Assembly (NCBI RefSeq): GCF_932526225.1
Contig: NC_064039.1
Location: 11,550,139-11,614,138 of the forward strand
Source: Nematostella vectensis
Taxonomy: Eukaryota > Cnidaria > Anthozoa > Actiniaria > Edwardsiidae
Reading direction: 5' to 3'
Length of the DNA stretch: 64,000 nt
The notes under the pieces were generated by a model that did not search any database, was not told the DNA's origin, and worked only from the letters and a program-made list of their open reading frames with translations. Below, piece by piece: positions 10,841-24,700 of the stretch. The position numbers were made by a program, and so were the translations under genes. Position 1 is the stretch's first letter, and each line of letters opens with the position of its first letter.

Positions 10841-13800
10841 GTGAGACCCTTAAGGCATCAATCAAAAGCATCTTGAACACCCCTTAAGGAATAGGGTTAG
10901 TAAAATTTTATACCCTAATGGATAGGAAGATCACCCCCGTCTACTTTTATGGAGATCCCCGGCTGATTAAAATCATGAAAGGTTCAGAGAACTCTAGTGA
11001 AGGAGAAACAGAATTTGTTAGGCTACATTCTGATCGTAAACCGGGTGAGGACAATATATCTATTTTGCGAAAGTGTTACCATTTCTTGGTGGATGCGCTA
11101 TACAATGCAAGACACGGGCTCTATCTTTTGTAAAACTTTTAGCCTTTATGCCCCCTCTCGTGCCGTCGGTACTTACCATCGCTGCACCTTCAGAGCTTGT
11201 TCGTCAAGTACACACCTTCTTTCCGATATTGTTCATTGGAAATCTGGCATGACTTTTTCTTTACCTGTGAAACATTGTAGGATGGTGTACAAGGGACGTA
11301 TAATCTATTCCCAGTATTTGGTGGCGTCTAGATTTATATTCCGATGTTAACAAAAGCTCAGTTTTGGTTTGTAAATAAAGGTTCAGGTATTTTTAGGGGT
11401 TGGAAATTTTTATCCTTAGTAATTTTTGGGAATCAAATTTTGGACTTTTTATGACATCCAGTGTCATGTTTATCAGAAAGCAACACCCCCCTCCCTGTCT
11501 GAAGGCGGATATTTCGCGGCGGCTTGCACGAATTCAAGGATTTTGCGGTTGATGCGGTTGATAAGTGTCCACCTACACCCCCATCACCCGGAACTCTCTC
11601 AATTCGAGATTAATCTACGTAAACTGACCACAGCTATGTTATGATGATCTATCATTGTTTTTTGCGTGGCGTTGAACCCACGCAAGTTGATCAAAGCTTT
11701 TTACTTGTGATCTGTCCACGTAAAAAAATAACCACACTCTATTGAAGTCTAAACTAAATGACTGTTTTATGAATGTACGTCGGTTTCTTACGGGTTAGTT
11801 CAATGTTGCGGTGCAGATTTCACGTCACTTTCAAATTTCTTAAATTTTCTAAGAGATCGCGTCGCATGACCAAGTGCTTTCAGCTGAAGGATTTTATGGC
11901 GTTATTCGGTACATTAATGTTACCTGACAAAGTGTTCCTACCGCCCTGGGGTTCTTTGCGTTCATAACGAATATGATAAGTAGTTATATTTATGTGGTCG
12001 TGATAACATTTTCATGATAAACTCAGTGTTTGAGGCTCCGACCATTTTAATTAAATTAATTAAACATCAGTAACATTAGTTCAAATTACTTTTTTTTATC
12101 TATTCTATCATGACATGAAGCCTTTATTACACCCCCGTAAAATCGTGCATGTCACGTAAGGTAATGTTTATTGACCACCGAGTACCCATGACTGTTAATT
12201 GAAAGAGTCAGTTTTATTCCAATATCGACATCCCCAGGGCTTATGTTTTTACACGTTTAATATTACCTATTGTGTTTGAATTTGTAGCATATTAACATAA
12301 TATCACAAACAGAAACAAGCAGTTGGTTTTGCCAATAGTTTAACCTGTAGAAATAAAAATAAACAAAAATCTGTGTCTAGTAACACTACATGCATATTGG
12401 TTTATTAAGAATGCATATAAAAAGCCATTTCAAAGAAAGTAAAAAAGATAAAACAGATGTTTAGTCGAGATCTGTGGGAGGAGTAATCCCCCGGCCCCTT
12501 CCCCATGCGACGGTCATGAATTCAATATCCTATTCTATGCACTCCGGGATGAAAGTTTTAATATCAGATTTAGTAGATAAACTCATTCTATATTTTAGTG
12601 TCCTACAGGTTTATTTGATTGTAGTTGATAATGATTGCATTTGAAATGGGGTCTTACATAACATAGAACTGTTATATAAGATCATTGAGCCTTTGCTTCG
12701 TGGTAGGGCTCACATCTTGAGATTATACTTGTAAAGTAAAGTGCAACTCTTCTTGTAATGTATGCTCGTAAATCACCATAGAGCACCTTTCCGTATTTCT
12801 AGTCGAGTTGCTAGAACTCCCACTTAGAGACAGACAGTTGTGCATAATGACTGCATGCACGCCTTTCATATGACCTCATGGCCAATCTCTATCCTAATCC
12901 GTAGAGCGAAATCGCCAAAGGCACCAGAGCAACAAAGTACAGAAGTTCCCTTGAGGAGCCGCTGATGCAACTGAGAAATGATGACGTCATTAGCCTCCAG
13001 CTTCCCCCCCCCCCCACCCCCCGCTAGGGAAAGTTCAAGGAATATCGCCAAAAGAGCTTCAAAAGACTGCAGCAGAGCTGTGTGTTCTATTTTATCTTTC
13101 CTTAGAAGATATATAGCGTACATGCCCGAAGCCAGGGGGGTTCGGAAGAACCACCCCACTAAACTGGAAGGTCCGCTCTTATAAAGGAAAATTTAGCTAG
13201 GGCGAGCTATCTATGAGAAAATGTCCGCTAAATGGGTAAACGGCTTGAGCGTAGTCTTACTCAATATCTCGCGCATTATCTCACTATATACACTTTTATT
13301 TATTATTTTTATTTTTCGGCATCAACCCTGCCTTTGACTATGCTTATAGCTTTGTGTTTTTGCTTCTATATTTCCATTGTAATACTTTAAAACCAGTTTG
13401 CGTTATTATTTCCTCATTAACTTTTTTGGTAATGAAAAATTATTATCACGTATGTGATCTGATAAGAATTCTAACTGTATCATGATTGTATCATAATTTC
13501 ATCACGAAAATCTTTGTGGTGTTTGTGCTGGACACAGCATGGAAACAGCGTGTAAGTTTAATGTTCATGTATTTTTTGAATTTACTGTTATAAATGAAAA
13601 CGGTTCAAAAAGTACATTCGTGTATGTGTATGTATATATCTTTAAAAATATATGTTGTCATTTGTCTTCTCAAGATATAAACTATTGTAAAATTTACAGC
13701 CCTTCCCACACGCCCACCTACTCCTCGTCAATTTTTAATTAATAGTACTATTTGATATATTGCAGTTAAATTCATGATCGTGCCGTGCAGTATTAACATT

Positions 13801-16800
13801 TAAATAACCAAATTTTCAAGAGTTAATATCGGAAATAATGCCTAGTCTGAGAACGGCTGACGCCTTCAACTTTTTACAAGCTTCCGATCTCGCCGAAGGG
13901 AATAATTTCTGTGAGCTTTTTCGATAAAGAAATTCTTAAATACATACTCACGTGTAACTTTTACACTTACCCCCTAATAAAAGCTTTTGAAGAAGTCTAT
14001 TGTTTTGACGTAGTGATATCCTTTAGCGAAAGAGGGGGGCACTTTAAGAACACAGCCTAAGTTGCGCTTAAGAGTTTAGCCATCAAGGAACGCAACAATT
14101 AAAGAGGGAGGCGTACCGTTATCTTACACCAATAGTAAAAATAGCGCAATTGATAACGTTGATTTAGTAGACTGTCTTGGCTAGCCTGAAGATGATAAAT
14201 GAAGCAGCAGCGAGCTAGCCCCGCGATATTCGGGTTTTACCATTGAACCACAACTTCTCCAGCACATTTACCGACCACACTAGCACTATAACTAGATCGA
14301 TACAGGTATGTATTATAAAAAAAAACAATTCTTTTTTACTCTCAGTACCTTTTGTTGTAAGACTGATTTAATTTGTGTTGTGTGTGTTTTTTAACTTGAT
14401 CACTATCCTCTTCTGAGCGTTAGGCAACCAAATTGTCTTATTTTCTAGCGTAAGCAGAACCGGTTATATGCAACTCTCTTTTATCCAGTTTGTAAATCTT
14501 AGTTAATTAATAACTCATCCAATATTCCCATTTCCTACACTATTTGAAATATATACACTTGGATGACAAATTTGTTTCAGCTTTAAATCAATTGGATCAA
14601 AATCTCGCGATAGATTACCACTGACGTTTCTTTGGCTTCGGAGGCAAGTGTTATACGTTTATTTTCTTAAATTTAATTTGCTTTCTTCCTATTATAATTT
14701 TGTCATATAATTGTAGTGATAGTGAATACAATTTGATTTGGGGGTTTATCTAGAAAAAAAATAACTACTGGTAATAAATTAAGTCGGGTCATGTAAGAAA
14801 AAGAGTTGAATCAAAATGAGTTTTTAGTCAAAATTAACGGGTCGAGAACAACATCTTTGCCTTAGTGAGTTTTATATTGTTACCTCTTTGTGTTTATTGT
14901 GTACATCTTTTGGTCCCAAATGGTATTAGTCGGCATGATAGACTACCATGTTTTCCAGATATCTTAATGCCGTCGTGAACTCTTTTCAGAACCGTCTTTT
15001 TTCAGAGCAGTCTGAACCTATCAGCAACAGACAGCCTATTTCACCTGTTTTTATCAGATGTACTGTAATTAACTATGAGGAAAAGAATCCAAGTCTCAAG
15101 GATCGTTTTTGAGCGACTTGCCTACAAATTGTATTATGCGCGCGTCCGAATATGCGCTTCTGGGCCTTACCCAAAGCAGTTTTCTTCATAAAGGACGTTG
15201 CAACTAAAATCGCTTCTTTTATTTTTTGGTTCTCAAATTGATCGATTTTTAGAGTATTTACTGGGTTAAATCTTAGTATGTTACTTTCTTTTGCCTTTAA
15301 AAAAAATGTTTTAACCTGTTATGATGTGGTGGAATAGTATTTCTTAATTATAAAGGGAAAGCTGTTCAAGAGATTTCGTGGCAGACAAATGAAATAGCGA
15401 CTCTAACTATAGTAAGAGTTTAAATGTCATTAGCTATTTACCCAAATAAATCTTGTCGTCTTCCTTAAAGTAATTATAGTAGGCCTAGCAATGACGAAGC
15501 TAATGACTATATAAATGATAAGCCTATCCCTTTAAGAGTTCCGTGCCTACAAATTGCCTATGTTAAAAACACATTAGAAACATCCAAAGGCCTCAAGTAG
15601 ACCATGCGTAGGAACCAAAACCATACGTAGGATAAGACTAGTGATTCCGTAAATAAGATAACGGAATTACGTACAACATTTTATTTTCCACGACGCATTT
15701 GAGTACACACTAGCAAATGAATAGCTAGTTCAGCTTTTGAACATGTAACTTGCTCCAGGCGATAATGAAAAGTGTTTTTCGTCTCGCCGCCGAAATGAAG
15801 ACTTTATTGAATTCTTCCCACGTCTAATTACTGTTAGATTGATCCGAATTTTATAGCCAATATTCTGATTCAAAAAGCTTTTGACATAACACGGACGAGA
15901 AGGCCTTGATTTTAGATTATGCTTAAGAATGGATGCGGCCAAACAGTTTATACCATCTACGTCATATGAATGTACATACATCATCTAGTGGGGTTTTAAA
16001 AAGTATTATTTCCTTCTTGTCCGTAAGCAGGTGTGACAGTATGGGGCTATCAGCACGGTTTTTCAGCACCGGGATACCTCTTGTGGTCGTCGCGTGTGTT
16101 CTTTTGCAGTACACGGGTAAGTGGGTTGTTATCCAGGTCGAGATTTGTTATCTGATAAATGTTTGTCTGGAAACTGAATGCGGTGGTCTAAGACGAAAAT
16201 TGGCTGTCTACAAGACTCAATACCGTCTATCCTTATTTCTAACCATCACCGGTCCTTTTAGAGCGCCCCTGAAAAGCCCACAGCTTAATAGTTTAGTACA
16301 CTCCTTTGATTACCATTCTTTTAAGTCGATATTTGCAATGCAACGTGATCATTCTACTACCACGTGCCAAGTTGGCCGAGGTCTTTATACGATTTGAACA
16401 TCACAAAATATGAATCAAATCCCTTTCGAAGACGTGCTGAAAAACGCCTAGTTCCAAAGACTAGTTCCAGTACCGCGTGGTTAACGTTTTGTTTTGAAAT
16501 GGCGGCTTTTTACCGGCAAACTGTCACATTTTTGCGAATGCCAAGAAAACTAGCGCAAAGCTAAGGCTATAATTTTCTTTATGACTTCCTCATTATCAAA
16601 CAAATTTGTCATCTTTTGTACAGTATGGTTATAATGCTGTACACTTGGTCAAAACAGCCACTGAAGTCAGCCTTTCGTACCTTTACTCGAACGATTCAAC
16701 ACTAAGATTGTGTTGGTTTTCGCCAGAACACGCGCACGCGCATACGTTTTGCAGCACTGTCCTTGACGAGCGTGATGGATTTCTTTTGCAGATTGTTACA

Positions 16801-17019
16801 TATCTCGTCCGACTGCTACAAGCAAAACTTGCGTATACTTTAACCCACTGTGTCGAAAGAATTGCAAGAAGGTGGAAATATGCCCAATATACCAAGGCAA
16901 AGTGTCGCACTGCTTTGCGCTGTACAAGAACACAACACAAGGAGTTGAGGTAAAATATTAAATGGGAAGCATATAGGGTGCAATAAGGAGGCAAGAATGG
17001 TTAGATAAGGTAAGGCCTA
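10841..17019. other. gene-poor interval, second part
   Basis: AT-rich sequence with no supportable gene, RNA or sizeable repeat. Short plus-strand frames around 11.0-11.9, 15.9-16.4 and 16.6-17.0 kb have neither domain nor splice support. Some could be undetected exons of unfamiliar genes. Confidence 0.4.
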
Positions 17020-17290
17020 AACAAGGATAAATGAAGCAGGCGAGGCAAGATGGAAATAATGAGGTTCTAGATCAGGTGATTGTCGTACCTCAACGGGGAG
17101 ACAATAATAGTAAAGTTGTATGAGGCCAAAACAAGGCGGAATAAAGCAGGCGAGGCAAGATGGAAATGGTGAGGTTAGATCAGGTGATGTCGTACCTCAA
17201 CAGGGAGACAATAATAGTAAAATTAGATAAAGCAAAAACAAGGCGGAATAAAACAGGCGAGGCAAGATGGAAATGGTGAGGTTAGATCAG
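17020..17290. repeat. about 95-100 bp tandem repeat, three copies
   Basis: Units share GGCGAGGCAAGATGGAAAT, GTCGTACCTCAAC and GGGAGACAATAATAGTAAA in order. The last copy runs into the element remnant at 17284. Confidence 0.8.
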
Positions 17291-17428
17291 TGGGGGCCCC
17301 CCAATATTTTAAAAAAATATATAAGGAAATGACCAGTAGGAGCGTCGATGTGCCTCCAAATATTTTCTCAATGTTCTTGTATTGTGCCCCCCCCCCCCCC
17401 AAATATTTCGAGGCCTGCTACGGCACTG
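17284..17428. mobile_element. partial copy of the poly-C TIR element
   Basis: It keeps the core AATATTTTAAAAAAATATAT, a poly-C run and the right terminal repeat CTGCTACGGCACTG. The left terminal repeat is lost. Confidence 0.65.
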
Positions 17429-17611
17429 TAAGGTGGGGTATGTTGTAAGATAAGCCATGGTAAGATGTGGCAAAGCAATAACAACGTAAGGCGATGAGGA
17501 TGGTGTAAACTAAAGGGAAGGTTAGACGAGGCAAGTTACAATAAACTAAGGTAAGGTCAGTGAAGATGAAATTAAATCAGGCAAGGCAATTTAATGCTGA
17601 TAAGGTAAGTA

Positions 17612-17661
17612 AACACTCTTAAGGTGAAGTTATATGTGGTAAGGCAAAGCAATGCTTTTAA
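17612..17661. repeat. isolated left part of the 39-bp satellite
   Basis: One satellite unit, AAGGTGAAGTTATATGTGGT then AAGGCAAAGCAATGCTTTTA. It is cut from the main array by the TTAA element, whose left end starts at 17662. Confidence 0.85.
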
Positions 17662-18962
17662 AGTGTTTCTGAATCGAAAATCGTGTCGGGCTGTTCTTAG
17701 GCTTATTATAAAATTCAATCTTCGCTTAATATTATAAAAGTAAAATCAAAATAAAAGATTATGAGGAACATTATGCAATTATTCTTCAATGAGAGGTAAC
17801 AAGTGCGACAAAAAATACAGCGAAATTACGTCATAGGCACCCCCCGTGTTTCGTCACACGGTTGCTTACTACGCTGAAGGAGCCATTTTGAATCGATCAT
17901 TGACCGAAAAGTTCACTAGTTTGCCCTACTAGTTGTTGCGTTTATACTCTTACAGTGTTTGATTACAACAAATAGTCTAGTAGAGTCATATAAGAGGCAT
18001 ATAAAACTCTTCAGGAGGCAACAGGAGCGAATTTGGAGCGAAAGGAGCAGTGCATTTCCTTGGAGCTGAACGGGTGAGAGTCGTTTGCACGATGCAGGGA
18101 GAAATTAGTGGATTATAAAATGATCTGTTGGATCATCATTTTGGGAGAGGATAATCACGGCTTCCAGGGCAGTTTTTCAGAAGTCTAGAACTTGTGGTGA
18201 GTTTATTTTTCTGTACTTGAGCTGTGATTTGGATGCGAGCTAATACACTTTTTAGCTAGTTTTCAGTAGCAATCCGAAAAGAAATCATAAATCACATCAT
18301 AAATTTAACTTCTATTTTGTATTTAACAAAATGAATGCAATTTATTCAACTAGCAAAACAATATACCTTGCCATTTTCTCGACGGCTTTGCCTTCTTGAT
18401 AGACTTATTTCTCTCTAAAAAAGCTTTCACAGTTCGAGCCCCACAATACTCTTAGATTCGCTATCGATTTTTCTGAGCCTAGCTACAAGAATGTCAACTT
18501 TGCGTAACTTGTTGGCTCCGACGTAGCAGCTTTTCAAATTGCCTAAGGTTCGAAAGGTGCAAAATTCTTATTTCCTCGACGATTTTCACACAAGATTAGT
18601 CTATTTGCACCGTTCATTTTAGGGGTTGAAGGAACATTGAAAAGTCAGTTGTTAGGGCGTAATTTTTGCAACTTTCGTGGCCTCGGGAATCCGCAAAGTA
18701 AACTTCATACCGGCTTGTGTTGTGGCCATGACCGTCGCCTTCTTTTCGCGCGCTTTTTCTCTTCCCGCTGAGCAAGCAACCGTGTGACGTCACAAGCCCT
18801 TCAAAATGTCGCACTTGATAGGACAAAAACACCAACTTCACGCAATATTTATTTTCCAATGGGTTTATGTGGATCGAAAAAGCTTTGAAATGTTGTTTCT
18901 TTGATATTTGAGGTTTAAAAAAATGATACAAAAAGGCTGTTTCCTTACGTTTCAGAAACACT
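17662..18962. mobile_element. 1.3-kb TTAA-flanked non-autonomous DNA transposon
   Basis: The ends are AGTGTTTCTGAA and its exact complement TTCAGAAACACT, each flanked by TTAA (17658-17661 and 18963-18966). Removing the element and one TTAA restores a normal satellite unit (GCTTTTAAGGTGAAG), so this is a real insertion. Subterminal inverted repeats sharing CACACGGTTGCTT lie near 17854 and 18775. TTAA targets are typical of Kolobok and piggyBac superfamilies. No transposase is readable; a 115-codon minus-strand frame at the right end has no known domain. Confidence 0.85.
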
Positions 18963-20335
18963 TTAAGGTGAAGTTATAGGTGGTATGGCACAGCAATGCT
19001 TTTGAGGTGAAGTTATAGGTGGTAAGGCAAAGCAATGCTGTTTTATAGTTGGTAAGGCAAAGCAATGCTTTTAAGTTGAAGTTATAGGTGGTAAGGCAAA
19101 GCAATGCTTTTGATGTGAAGTTATAGGTGGTAAGGCAAAGCAATGCTTTTGAGGTGAAGTTATAGGTGGTAAGGCAAAGCAATGCTTTTAAGGTGAAGTG
19201 ATAGGTGGTAAGGCAAAGCAATGCTTTTAAGTTGAAGTTATAGGTGGTATGGCAAAGCAATGCTTTTGAGGTGAAGTTATATGTGGTAAGGCAAAACAAT
19301 GCTTTTGAGGTGAAGTTATAGGTGGTAAGGCAAAACAATGCTTTTGAGGTGAAGTGATAGGTGGTAAGGCAAAGCAATGCTTTTGAGGTGAAGTTATATG
19401 TGGTAAGGCAAAACAATGCTTTTGAGGTGAAGTTATATATGGTAAGGCAAAGCAATGCGAGGTGAAGTTATAGGTGGTAAGGCAAAGCAATGCTTTTGAG
19501 GTGAAGTTATAGGTGGTAAGGCAAAGCAATGCTTTTAAGGTGAAGTTATAGGTGGTAAGGCAAAGCAATGCGAGGTGAAGTTATAGGTGGTAAGGCAAAG
19601 CAATGCTTTTGAGGTGAAGTTATATGTGGTAAGGCAAAACAATGCTTTTGAGGTGAAGTTATATATGGTAAGGCAAAGCAATGCGAGGTGAAGTTATAGG
19701 TGGTAAGGCAAAGCAATGCGAGGTGAAGTTATAGGTGGTAAGGCAAAGCAATGCTTTTGAGGTGAAGTGATAGGTGGTAAGGCAAAGCAATGCTTTTGAG
19801 GTGAAGTTATAGGTGGTAAGGCAAAGCAATGCTTTTAAGGTGAAGTTATAGGTGGTAAGGCAAAGCAATGCTTTTGAGGTGAAGTTATAGGTGGTAAGGC
19901 AAAGCAATGCTTTTGAGGTGAAGTTATAGGTGGTAAGGCAAAGCAATGCTTTTAAGGTGAAGTGATAGGTGGTAAGGCAAAACAATGCTTTTAAGGTGAA
20001 GTGATAGGTGGTAAGGCAAAGCAATGCTGTTTTAAGGTGAAGTTATAGGTGGTAAGGCAAAGCAATGCTTTTAAGGTGAAGTTATAGGTGGTAAGGCGAA
20101 GCAATGCGAGGTGAAGTTATAGGTGGTAAGGCAAAGCAATGCTTTTGAGGTGAAGTTATAGGTGGTAAGGCAAAACAATGCTTTTGAGGTGAAGTTATAG
20201 GTGGTAAGGCAAAACAATGCTTTTAAGGTGAAGTTATAGGTGGTAAGGCAAAACAATGCTTTTGAGGTGAAGTTATAGGTGGTAAGGCAAAGCAATGCTT
20301 TTGAGGTGAAGTTATAGGTGGTAAGGCAAAGCAAG
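18963..20335. repeat. 39-bp satellite, about 35 copies
   Basis: Unit is GAGGTGAAGTTATAGGTGGT followed by AAGGCAAAGCAATGCTTTT, with some units shortened by deletion of the TTTT segment. Because 39 is a multiple of three, the minus strand opens long LCLTTYNFTSKAL-type frames; these come from the repeat and are not a gene. Confidence 0.95.
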
Positions 20336-21114
20336 GCTGTATAAAATAAAGCACAATTCCCTGAGAGTGATGTATATGGAGGAAAACGATTTTCCAACGC
20401 TCGGTGCAAATTGACAAATGTAAATATCCATTAATTTGATTACGTGGATAACACTATGTGTATGTCATTACTTTTGATTTCTACAGTTCATTCGCCAAGG
20501 TTGTTGGCTGCAGAATAAAGCTTTCTGTCCCATGTACCCATTCTGCATCAATAACGACATAAACAGCAAACATGGCATCGAGTTCTGCTGCTGTACTGGT
20601 GACGAGTGCAATAGAAACCCGCTTCCCAAATAGCAACGCATTGACTGCTTGCCGAGGGTCCTGAGAAGCGTAGGAAAGTGTGCTTTTTAACAAATATATG
20701 CCTTATAGTCCATGCACTGTATAAAGTGCATTTTTATGTATGAATAAATATGCCCTTCTGTATTGAGGCGTTGAACATACATATATCTCAGACAAATCAG
20801 CTCAAATGCTAAGTTTACTTTTACTTTTTATTTTCTGTACAAATTGTTTATAAAAGCAGAGAGTAACTGAATATTAGTCCCTAAAGCGAGGCTTCCCCGG
20901 GAAGGGTTATCTAATAAGCTTTGCACAATGAATGGTGCTGGTGTTGGGAAGAACTAATATAAAACACTCTGACGTACAAACTTTAAAAACTCTAACGCAC
21001 CCAGTGTTATTTCAATTTTTGAGGCAAAAATACCATATAAAAATCAACTTTACAAACAAGTTATTTCCATAACAAAGACCAATAAAACGCGACCAGTTGC
21101 ACTCACTAGGTGAC
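20336..21114. other. 3' flank and probable 3' UTR of the TTC6-like gene
   Basis: No further TPR exon is seen below the stop at 21115. A minus-strand frame at 20481-20693 is open for 70 codons, but I could not place it in the gene. The interval otherwise appears non-coding. Confidence 0.5.
20827..20832 (-). terminator. candidate polyadenylation signal of the TTC6-like gene
   Basis: AATAAA on the minus strand (TTTATT on plus), about 285 nt past the stop codon at 21115. The hexamer alone is weak evidence. Confidence 0.35.
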
Positions 21115-21644
21115 CTAGCCTCTGCCCTCGCGCGTGCGCGTCTTGATGATGATCGCTTTCGTGTAGTCTTGTATCGCAGCCTCTCGCTTGGACAGCTTCC
21201 CCATGACGTCACCGCGCCGCTTGTAAACGAGGGCATCCCCAGGCCTCAGACTCAGCGCTGAAATGCATCATAACCAACATATTCCTCATTCCTCATCATC
21301 AACATAATGATCCTGAACTTTTGTCTTCACCTTCATCAGCATCATAGGCGATTTACACCAGAAACCACGTGACACTGGGCGACAAGCTCTCAAGCGCTCC
21401 AACTTTTAGCGGCCGCATGACTTTGGGTGGCAAGTTAGACCGCTCCAACTTTTAGCGGCAAAATAAACATAACAAAACGCAACATATTCAGCTAGAAAGT
21501 TTCTTCGCCAAAGATGGCTTACTTTCTTTGACTTTTTCGTCGCTCTTTGGTGCGTCAGAGTACCAAAGCCATGTCTGTGTGGATTTTCGCGCGAGTTTGC
21601 CGCTCAAATTGCCATGTGGTTTTTTTTAGTGCGGGTCACCTATT

Positions 21645-21720
<76 letters not shown>

Positions 21721-24700
21721 CTAGTCATCATAAATCATTATTATTACCAACATTATCATGGCCATCAATAAATTTGTTTTAATTTGTTCAAATGTTTGTT
21801 TACAGCGCTAATAATGTTGTAAAAATTCAGCAGTTTCGAGGCTACTGCCTCTTCATCAGTGTCTAAAAGCAACTCAAAAATTGTCAAATATGTCATCACC
21901 ACCACAAAAATCAAAGCCACCACACTTATCAGGATATCCATCACCATCCACATATTGACTTCATTACAACCATCACAACCATGGTAATAAACAAAATTAT
22001 CACCAAAACCACCATCACCAAAATCATCGTTATCATCACGATAACAATCATGGTAGTAATATCATAATCATCGTCATCATCATCGTCATCCTCCTACTCA
22101 TCGTCATCATCATTATCATAATCTTCATCACCGTCATCATCATCATAGATCATAATCTGGGACAATATAGGCACTATCGTGAGGTAAAATGCCGAGTGAC
22201 GGTGGTAGAGGGTTACCTCGGGTGTAGTCCTCTTCGGCCTCCTTGTATTTGCGCAGGGATGTGTACAGATTAGCACGGTTGAAGTATACGTGCGCTGCGT
22301 ATGGGTTCAACTCAACTAGAAAGGCATAACCAAAAACACTATCAGTGCACTCTAGCTAGCAACAATAGTGCAGACAACAATTTCCACAGAGTTCCATAGT
22401 TTATAACTTTAATAGTTGACATTCTATGTAATTCTGTCAATGATCTAAAATCTTTTTTAAGGATTTTACAATTTTCAACATTGAATTATTTATATAATTT
22501 CGTTCTCTATATTTTGTTCGCCTAGCTGTTGGATTGTGTGATCAGAAGTCATTCAAATGTTGGCCAGTGGGAAATCAATCTATACATGCTACGTTCTAGA
22601 TTTTTAGTTCTGATTAGTATACTTGACTGACCTGCTAGGTTGAAGTCTTGTATAGCACCTTTTGCGTCTCGCAGCATCACCTGTAAGATATACCACAGTA
22701 AGCAGGTATATTTTACAGGTAATGCTGCAGGTAAGCAGGTATTCATAAGCAGTTTTCAAAATAATTTCATCACCATACCATACCATACTATACCATACCA
22801 TTCCATGTACCATACCATGTACCATACTATGTACCATACCATGTACCATACTATGTACCATACCATGTACCATACCATGTACTATACCATACCATGTACC
22901 ATACCCTGTACCATACCATGTACCATACCATGTACTATACCATGTATCATACCATGTACCATACCATGTACTATACCATAACATATACCATACCATACTA
23001 AGTACCATACCATGAACCCTACCATGTACCATACTATACAATATACCATACCAAGTACCATACCATGAACCATACCATACCATGTACCATACCATACCAT
23101 GAATCATACCATACCATGTACCATCCATGTACCATACCATGTACCATACCATGTACCATACCATACCATACCATATACCATACCATGTACCATACCATGT
23201 ACCATACCATGTACCATACCATGTACCATACCATGTACCATACCATACTATACCGTACCATACCATATACCATACCATGTACCATACCATACCATGTACC
23301 ATACCATTACCATACCAAATCATGCCGCGCCACGCCATACAATATACTCTTACTCTGAACCTATATACACATCACCTTGGTGATCGCCCGGTTGAGCACA
23401 GCAGACTCATCATCTCCGATCCAAGACAAGGCTTTATTAAAATAGCTCAGCGCCTGGACATGAGAAGGCATGTTATTCAAGGTATAGGAGATGCGACAAG
23501 GCTTTGTTATAATAGCTCAAAAGTAATAAAATATATCATACATGACAAGATAAGCGAGAAAATAGCAGGAAATTAAGAGACGAGGGTTATACGGCTCCAA
23601 GCATAACGACAACAAAAAAAGGTGTGTAACAAGACATTTTCATTAAACAATAAATATATATTCACTTGATTATATCTTAACTTGAGAGAGAAATTAACGG
23701 GGTTTGGATGAAGAGCGCCTAACCTGCTTGAACTGTCTCTGCCTGAAGTACACATTGCCGGCGTTATAGTACGAGAGGGCGTATGATGGCTCCAGCCTGA
23801 TGGCCGCCTGGTAGTCACGCACCGCATTCACATAGTCGCCCATGTACTGCAATAAGATGCATAACTCATCATAAGATAGGCATACAGATCATATGATAGG
23901 TATAACCGGTTATAAGATAGACATAACACATCAAACGATATTGATAACCCATCATAAGGTAGGTATAACTTATCAAAAGATAGGCATAACATACCATAAG
24001 ATAGCCATAACTCATCATAAGATAGCCATAACTTATCATAAGATAGGCATAGATCATCATAAGATAGGCATAGCTCATCAAACGATAGGCATAACCCATC
24101 CTAAGAGGCATAATAACAGGCTTTATTCAAATTCATCCTTAAAGCACTCACTTGCTGGACCACGCCTCTGTTGTTAAGAAGTTCTGCCGTCTTCGAGATC
24201 TACAGGGACCAACATGGATAAGTGGGTAACTAACGGTAGCCCATTGTTATAACAGGGCAGTTAACCGACGGGCTGCTTATCATGTGCGACAACTGAATGA
24301 CAGCCAAGTCATAGCTGAAGTGTCAGGTGCAAACAGACAGACAATAGGACACTTAGGACAGACTATAAGAAACTTAATAGATAATGGAATTACAAAGGAC
24401 TCCAACAGGAGCGTAATAGCGGGTCTCATTTTGTCTACACCGTATTGCATTTTTCTTCATTTTACAACCTTTTTGCGCAAAAAAGCACACTAAGAAAGAA
24501 AAGTTGCGGGAAATTACTTTACGTACAACAATGGACGTTTATAAAGTAGTTCATTCTTATCTATTGGTTGGTCACCTTGAGTGCCTCATTCATGTCGACA
24601 AAAGCGCCAAACGTGTTCCCCATCTGTAGGTTGATGACTGCCCTTCCCTCGAGAGCGGCTTGACAAGCTGCCGAGACAAAACCGAAATATCACCGAGTGT

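Noticed and set aside
18952-20409. Minus-strand LCLTTYNFTSKAL repeat proteins
   Set aside because: 39-bp satellite outside any gene model, with no start, splice or domain evidence.
20481-20693. Minus-strand 70-codon frame below the TTC6-like stop as a last exon
   Set aside because: Exon 53 already ends in TAG at 21115-21117, at the same place relative to the last TPR as in vertebrate TTC6, and no donor before that stop links to this frame.
22604-23576. Frames of MVWYMVWYG and YHTMYHT type on both strands
   Set aside because: Simple CATACCATGTAC repeat in intron 50.
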